Of a DNA stretch of 11,175 bases, positions 7,209-11,175 are shown piece after piece. Each line of letters begins with the position of its first letter. The stretch's first letter is position 1. The notes under the pieces were generated by a model. It ran no database searches. It was not told the DNA's origin and was given only the letters and a program-made list of their open reading frames with translations. Source of the stretch: CAYHGV01 sp964356135 (GTDB taxonomy: Bacteria; Hydrothermota; Tepidihabitantia; CAYHGV01). A program made the translations under genes and the position numbers. The stretch lies in contig CAYHGV010000097.1 of assembly GCA_964356135.1 (NCBI GenBank), positions 1 through 11,175 on the forward strand, written 5' to 3'.

Positions 7209-7350
7209 AATTGCAAAAGTCAAAATGCAAAATGCAGAATTAAAAAAATCGGTGTTAATTTCTAAATTATCGGTGTATATCCGTGTCGCCACTCCGCCAA
7301 GAATCCGCCACACAGTCTGGCGGATGGCGGATCGAGGCGAAATCCGTGGT
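7179..7350. repeat. Mosaic palindromic repeat between glyQ and glyS
   Basis: The outer ends ACCACAGAT (7179-7187) and ATCCGTGGT (7342-7350) are inverted repeats matching at 8 of 9 positions. Inside are a GCACGCAGAC string, a TGCAAAA/AAAATGCA string (7212-7240), ATATCCGTGTC (7278-7288) and a doubled palindrome. That palindrome has TCCGCCA at 7293-7299 and 7304-7310, and TGGCGGA at 7318-7324 and 7325-7331; the inner pair has a 7-nt loop. The left end supplies the glyQ stop region and the right end stops 17 bp before glyS. Any open frame inside is a by-product of the repeat. Confidence 0.6.
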
Positions 7351-7367
7351 ATCAAAGGGTTAATTAA

Positions 7368-9491
7368 ATGAAACAAGACCTGCTGATTGAAATCGGGTTT
7401 GAAGAGCTACCGGCTTCTTTTTTAGAACCGGCTGCCATTTTTTTCAAAACGGCGGTCATGGATTTCTTAGCCCGGGCGGGTATCGAAGCTGGTCTGAGTA
7501 AAATCTTTTTCACCCCCCGCCGGATTGCAATTGTAATTAATAAGGTTGCGTTAAAACAATCTGATCAGACGCAGGAGATTCAAGGACCGCCCAAATCTCT
7601 GGCATATGACAAAAACAACCAACCGACCCAAGCCGCTTTGGGCTTTGCCCGAACCCATAGTCTTCGTCCGGCTGACCTCTATACCAAAGTAACGCCCAAA
7701 GGTGAATATATCTTTTTGAAAAAAGAGAGCAAAGGCAGGGCAACGGCTCAACTCCTGCCTGAATTTTTACCCGTAGCTATACTTTCACTACCGTTTCCCA
7801 AGACGATGCGCTGGACCGAAACCAAGACCCGATTCGGCCGTCCGATCCGCTGGCTTGTGGCTCTGTTAGGCACGAACCCTATTGGGTTCGCCATCAACGG
7901 TGTTAAATCCGGGCATTATACCGCCGGCCACCGATTTTTTAGCCCCAAGCGGTTATCAGTGAAATCGCCCGGCGAATACGAGCGGGTTTTAAAAAAGAAT
8001 TGCGTCATTCCCGACTTTGAAGAACGGAAGAAAATAATTCTGGAAAACTTACAAAAAATCGCCGGTTCATTAAATGCAAAAATTGTCGAGGACGAAGAAC
8101 TGCTTAATGAAGCTATTAATGTCGTCGAATATCCTAACCCACTGCTCTGCCAATTCAACTCCGAATTTTTACCTCCAAACCTTCCTCCAATTGTTGTCGT
8201 CACGGCCTTGAAAGCTCATCAGCGGTGTTTCTCCTTGACGGAGATATCAGGCGCACCTCTTGCCAATTTTATTGCCATAACCAATATTTCGAAAAAGAAA
8301 AGCCCGGATGTGAAAACCTGGATTGAACGGATGGTTGGTTCAAGATTAGCCGACGCCAAATTCTATTGGGATGAAGACCTGAAAATCGGTCTTTCGCCGC
8401 TAGTAGAACAAGAAAGAGGAGTTACCTGGATTGCAGGTTTGGGGACTCTTTACGACAAGACACAAAGAATCAAAGGTCTTGCCGAAACCGTCTATCAATA
8501 TCTCAATTTGGATTCGGCTAGGTTCAACCCGGCTGACTTGAGCCGGGCAGCCGAATTATCGAAAGCCGACCTTCTGACCAATATGGTCAGAGAGAAAGAA
8601 TTCACTTCCTTACAAGGTATAATGGGTTCTGAATATGCACGCATGTCCGGTGAGAAGGGCGTTGTCGTCAACGCACTGCGAGAACAATATGAAACTAAAA
8701 TCGATGTCTTTGGTGCAATTTTAAGCATTGCCGATAAATTAGACAACATTGCCGCTTCATTTCTTTTAGGTGAGATTCCTACCGGCTCGGAAGACCCCTT
8801 CGCTCTCCGCCGTCAGGCGAATGTGATAATAACTATTATAGAAACGAGATTTATGTCACTTCAGTCTCATCCACAAAAAGGATGGTTGCGTTTGCCCCTT
8901 GATAAATTAATCGACAGCACCCTGCAACAATACGAAGATTTTAGACAGAAGGATAAAACTACGGCTTCCGCTCTCAAGGAATTCTTCAAAGACCGAATTA
9001 GAACCTACTTGATAGAAAATAAAAAATTGAAATACGACGTCGTCGATTCGGTTATTGACTTCTCCCTCAACGACATTGTCGACACGAAAAACCGGGCTCT
9101 GGCACTGATGCAATTTCGCGACCGGGCCGATTTTGAAGATCTGGTCATCGGTCAGAAGCGGGTCGTAAACATACTTCGCGGTCTGCCGGAACCGCCGCCG
9201 GTTGACGAAAGTCAGTTGATAGAACCTGAAGAGCGGACTCTGTTCGAAAAGGCAAAACTGACTGAGCCGCTCTTACATCAAACCCTCAAAGCTGAAGATT
9301 ACATAAAGAGCTTGGAACTTCTCCTCAGCCTGCGCAGTGAGATTGACGCGCTGTTTGATAAAGTCTTGGTAATGGCGGAAGATGAAAAACTGCGCAATAA
9401 CCGGTTAGGACTTCTTGATTATATAAAATCCCTATTTTTGAAAGTCGCCGACCTGTCGAAGATTGTCTTAGAAGGCGAAAAACCCAAATAA
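7368..9491 (+). CDS. glyS: Glycyl-tRNA synthetase beta subunit
   Basis: The tRNA-binding partner of GlyQ; both are required for tRNA-Gly charging. The 707 residues are full length for the family (about 690). Diagnostic stretches are the N-terminal LLIEIGFEELPA, SLPFPKTMRW, FGRPIRWLVALLG, HRFFSP, VVTALKAHQRCFSL with ITNIS, VGSRLADAKFYWDEDL, LQGIMGSEYARMSGE, IADKLDNIAASFLLGE and PTGSEDPFALRRQA. A C-terminal DALR-like anticodon-binding helical region contains FDKVLVMAEDEKLRNNRLGLL. The stretch between REQY and IADK is about seven residues shorter than in E. coli and lacks the usual GDxLP loop. The start is ATG 7368, preceded by a weak AAAGGG at 8 nt. It is the last gene of the operon and is separated from glyQ by a repeat. 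Confidence 0.97.
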   Translation: MKQDLLIEIGFEELPASFLEPAAIFFKTAVMDFLARAGIEAGLSKIFFTPRRIAIVINKVALKQSDQTQEIQGPPKSLAYDKNNQPTQAALGFARTHSLRPADLYTKVTPKGEYIFLKKESKGRATAQLLPEFLPVAILSLPFPKTMRWTETKTRFGRPIRWLVALLGTNPIGFAINGVKSGHYTAGHRFFSPKRLSVKSPGEYERVLKKNCVIPDFEERKKIILENLQKIAGSLNAKIVEDEELLNEAINVVEYPNPLLCQFNSEFLPPNLPPIVVVTALKAHQRCFSLTEISGAPLANFIAITNISKKKSPDVKTWIERMVGSRLADAKFYWDEDLKIGLSPLVEQERGVTWIAGLGTLYDKTQRIKGLAETVYQYLNLDSARFNPADLSRAAELSKADLLTNMVREKEFTSLQGIMGSEYARMSGEKGVVVNALREQYETKIDVFGAILSIADKLDNIAASFLLGEIPTGSEDPFALRRQANVIITIIETRFMSLQSHPQKGWLRLPLDKLIDSTLQQYEDFRQKDKTTASALKEFFKDRIRTYLIENKKLKYDVVDSVIDFSLNDIVDTKNRALALMQFRDRADFEDLVIGQKRVVNILRGLPEPPPVDESQLIEPEERTLFEKAKLTEPLLHQTLKAEDYIKSLELLLSLRSEIDALFDKVLVMAEDEKLRNNRLGLLDYIKSLFLKVADLSKIVLEGEKPK

Positions 9492-9834
9492 TAGATTGTA
9501 GCGGTGGGATTTATCCGACCGTATTCCCATTGTGCGATAAAATGCGAAGCACAGGTGGAGTAAAACGACACCAAATGCGTCGCGTCCAATTCAGGAATGG
9601 ACGCGCTATCGAGCGACTGGCAGGAGTTCAAATTCAAAGAATAGAGCGACTGCAAGGAGCTCAATCGCCCCGCTATCAGGATAATCAATTTCTAATAAAT
9701 AATATTCGGTTTTTCGCGACTTGAAGCCCTCCCACAGTTTATCCCCGGCTCAGCCGAGGACAAGCCTCGGCGCTACGGCTAATCTGAAACCGGGTTGTAC
9801 CGAGCTCCCTCTAAGGCAGGTGTCACATATTCTA
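9492..9834. repeat. Repeat-rich intergenic region after glyS
   Basis: About 340 bp with no credible gene. It holds the plus-oriented copy of the 60-nt repeat (9573-9632), with a CGCGTCC-N11-GGACGCG hairpin at 9581-9605. A partial copy of its second half lies at 9641-9665: AGAGCGACTGCAAGGAGCTC, against GAGCGACTGGCAGGAGTTC at 9611-9629. A GCCGAGG/CCTCGGC hairpin with a 5-nt loop sits at 9753-9771. The words TGTAGCGGTGGGATTTATCC (9498-9517) and, inverted, GGATAAACTGTGGGAGG (rc of 9728-9744) suggest related repeat ends. No U-rich terminator for glyS is evident. Confidence 0.55.
9573..9632 (+). repeat. 60-nt dispersed repeat, copy 2 (plus orientation)
   Basis: It runs from AAATGCGTCGCGTCC to AGGAGTTCAAA and matches the reverse complement of 4900-4959 at 47 of 60 ungapped positions, mismatches clustering near 9612-9621. 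Both copies keep the 7-bp CGCGTCC/GGACGCG stem with an 11-nt loop, although the loop sequences differ. A conserved stem with a drifting loop hints that structure matters. Confidence 0.65.
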
Positions 9835-9862
9835 TTGACAAATACACCCCGGTAATTAAAGT
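9835..9862 (+). promoter_or_regulatory. Promoter of the T9SS-like exported protein gene
   Basis: TTGACA (9835-9840) and TAAAGT (9857-9862) are 16 bp apart. The predicted start near 9869 leaves a leader of about 20 nt containing AAAAAGGAGGGG (9874-9885), a strong Shine-Dalgarno whose GGAGG ends 5 nt before the ATG at 9890. The promoter follows directly after the repeat-rich gap. Confidence 0.6.
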
Positions 9863-9889
9863 CAATTAAGATTAAAAAAGGAGGGGTTT

Positions 9890-10684
9890 ATGCACCGATT
9901 CGTTACCTATGCGGTGCTCAGTATCGTAATCCTGCCTGTCTCGGCTCAGGAAATCTTTCGGACCAAGTGGCAGGGAATGGGTCTCGAGGAGTTCTCCAGC
10001 ACCAACTCGATTAATCAATTCAGTGTCTCAGGGCCGGATGCTCAGGGATATGTCTACCTGAAAGCTCATTCCAGCACCGGCTCCGGTGATATTATCAAAA
10101 CCAAGTGGCAAGGGACTGCAGTTCAGGATTTCGCCCCGGGCAGTGGCACCATAACCGGCTTTCAAACGACCGGCCCGGACTTCGAAGGCTATGTCTACCT
10201 GATTGCGGTCGCCAGCACCGGTTCGACCAAAGAAATCCTTAAGACCAAATGGCAAGGAAGCGCAGTGCAAGACTACGCCGCACCAGCCGGCAATGCCATT
10301 AGCGGATTCACCGTCTCCGGACCGGATGCTTCGGGCTATGTCACCTTGAGTGCGGCAACCGGCACTATCGGCATCGGAGAAAAGTTTGGCCAAAACCTTG
10401 AAATACCGCTCGTCTTTACTCTTAACCCAATCACCCCCAATCCCTGTATTGGCTCTGCTCAAATCTCTTATTCGATTGCAAAACCTACTAAAGTCAACAT
10501 CCATATCTATGACTGCTCGGGCCGGCTCGTAAAGAAACTTGTTGACCAAAGCCAGAAACCGGGACGGTATAGTCTGAGATGGTCGGGAGCCGATGACCAA
10601 GGTAGCGACGCCGGTTCCGGGGTCTATTTTGTAAAAATGGAGACCGGTGACTTTAAGGCGGTCAGAAAAATAGTAAAATGGTAA
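9890..10684 (+). CDS. Secreted three-repeat protein with T9SS type A-like C-terminal sorting domain
   Basis: A 264-residue exported protein. Residues 1-20 are a signal peptide ending VSAQ. Three tandem modules of 46-48 residues follow (about 21-67, 68-114, 115-162). Each starts with a KTKWQG-type motif (RTKWQG, KTKWQG, KTKWQG) and ends in GPDxxGYV with a hydrophobic strand; I do not recognise this module. Residues about 178-264 look like a FlgD-Ig/T9SS type A C-terminal domain: LNPITPNPC, VNIHIYDCSGRLVKKLV, PGRYSLRWSG, GSGVYFVKME, and a basic end VRKIVKW. T9SS substrates carry such a domain to cross the outer membrane. C186 and C209 could form a disulfide. The start is supported by a strong Shine-Dalgarno and a promoter. 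Its role is unknown; a surface or released protein is inferred. Confidence 0.88.
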   Translation: MHRFVTYAVLSIVILPVSAQEIFRTKWQGMGLEEFSSTNSINQFSVSGPDAQGYVYLKAHSSTGSGDIIKTKWQGTAVQDFAPGSGTITGFQTTGPDFEGYVYLIAVASTGSTKEILKTKWQGSAVQDYAAPAGNAISGFTVSGPDASGYVTLSAATGTIGIGEKFGQNLEIPLVFTLNPITPNPCIGSAQISYSIAKPTKVNIHIYDCSGRLVKKLVDQSQKPGRYSLRWSGADDQGSDAGSGVYFVKMETGDFKAVRKIVKW

Positions 10685-10753
10685 CTGGTAAAATAGAAAA
10701 CTGGGATTGGGTTAAAAGATTAAATGGTTGAATGGTTAAAAATAAAACCGCTC

Positions 10754-10820
10754 CGCGTAGTTCAGCGTTTCCGCGTTTATCCGTGTCAATATCCGTGTCA
10801 CTCCGCGGGCTTTGCGGAGC
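10754..10820. repeat. CCGCGT/ATCCGTGTC string followed by a 7-nt-loop hairpin
   Basis: CCGCGTAGTTCAGCGTTTCC leads into CGCGTTTATCCGTGTC, then ATATCCGTGTCACTCCGC (10789-10806) and the palindrome CTCCGC-N7-GCGGAG (10801-10819). The ATATCCGTGTC word followed by a CTCCGC-type hairpin also occurs at 7278-7324. It fills the 154-bp gap between the two exported-protein genes, together with an AAATGGTTGAATGG string (10722-10735). No separate promoter is clear here. Confidence 0.5.
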
Positions 10821-10838
10821 AAAGCAAAGGAGGAAAAA

Positions 10839-11175
10839 ATGCTTAAATATATCGCTATACCAATCTACAGTGTGTTAATCCTGGCTGGAAATGGCTTTGC
10901 CTGGGTTGAGGGAACACAACCGGTAGCAACCCGTCCTTTGACACCGCCAATAGCAACCACTGAGATTGCTGATGATGCGGTCACGACTGCCAAAATCAGT
11001 CCGGCCGGCGGTGCCGCGGGTCAGGTGCTGACGGTGACAGCTGGTCCTGATGTAGGATGGGCGGCAGCTACTTCTGACGGCGATTGGACTGTTTCCGGAA
11101 CCGATGTCTATTCTGCTGTTACTGGCAATGTCGGCATCGGAACAACGATTCCCGACGCAAAATTGCATGTTATAA
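10839..11175 (+). CDS. Exported surface/tail-fibre-like protein with GNVGIGTT motif (partial)
   Basis: The first 112 codons of a gene cut by the window's right edge. AAAGGAGG lies 5 nt before the ATG. Residues 1-22 form a signal peptide (MLKYIAIPIYSVLILAGNGF). The mature part has TEIADDAVTTAKISPAGG, GQVLTV with a following W, DGDWTVSGTDVYS and GNVGIGTTIPDAKLHV. These are common linker motifs of long surface or tail-fibre-like proteins in FCB bacteria and metagenomic genomes, often with tandem GIGTT units and sometimes a C-terminal S74 or T9SS domain; the C-terminus is not visible here. It follows the T9SS-like protein by 154 bp on the same strand and may be co-transcribed with it. Function unknown. 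Confidence 0.85.
   Translation, partial: MLKYIAIPIYSVLILAGNGFAWVEGTQPVATRPLTPPIATTEIADDAVTTAKISPAGGAAGQVLTVTAGPDVGWAAATSDGDWTVSGTDVYSAVTGNVGIGTTIPDAKLHVI

Noticed and set aside
7186..7371. 61-codon plus-strand frame between glyQ and glyS
   Set aside because: It is made entirely of dispersed repeat sequence, overlaps both genes and has no start signals.
9530..9724. 64-codon plus-strand frame and an opposing 89-codon frame after glyS
   Set aside because: Both cover the repeat-rich region; the repeat copies do not preserve a common reading frame in any convincing way.
9753..9771. Intrinsic terminator for glyS
   Set aside because: The hairpin lies more than 260 bp past the stop and is not followed by a U-tract.
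10028..10600. 190-codon minus-strand frame
   Set aside because: It is a shadow of the three-repeat exported protein, whose signal peptide, repeats and sorting domain are clear on the plus strand.

Overview
The window reads as chromosomal DNA of a Gram-negative bacterium. It encodes an LptD-like outer-membrane protein and, probably, a protein with a type IX secretion (T9SS) C-terminal sorting domain. That pairing points to the FCB side of the tree. All five promoters I can place have an invariant TTGACA -35 box and a TAnnnT -10 box, 16 or 17 bp apart. This is the classical sigma-70 form, not the TTTG/TAnnTTTG form of Bacteroidota. A candidate phylum such as WOR-3 or a relative fits best, but that placement is inference.

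Left part, minus strand. Positions 1-585 are the 5' portion of a 23S rRNA gene, running off the left edge. It has its own perfect-consensus promoter and a boxA-like antitermination site. No 16S rRNA or spacer tRNA is found in the roughly 10.6 kb upstream, so this looks like an unlinked 23S gene. Next come an lptD-like gene (772-2835) and an S41 C-terminal processing peptidase (3069-4649), each with its own promoter. The lptD promoter would start transcription on the ATG itself.

Middle, plus strand. A four-gene operon reads HD-domain protein, putative lipoprotein, glyQ, glyS (5064-9491). The first three genes overlap by 4 and 8 bp. A leaderless promoter drives the first gene. A mosaic palindromic repeat sits between glyQ and glyS and supplies the last codons of glyQ.

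Right part, plus strand. After a repeat-rich gap there are two exported surface-type proteins: a small one with three tandem modules of about 47 residues and a T9SS-like C-terminal domain (9890-10684), and a partial protein with a GNVGIGTT-type motif cut by the window edge (10839 onward).

Intergenic DNA is full of short dispersed repeats: CACGAAA-type strings, TCCGCCA-N7-TGGCGGA hairpins, ATATCCGTGTC strings, and a 60-nt repeat present twice in opposite orientation. I see no CRISPR array, transposase, phage module or defence system. The most interesting signals are the stand-alone 23S transcription unit, the leaderless promoter architecture and the layered repeat families.
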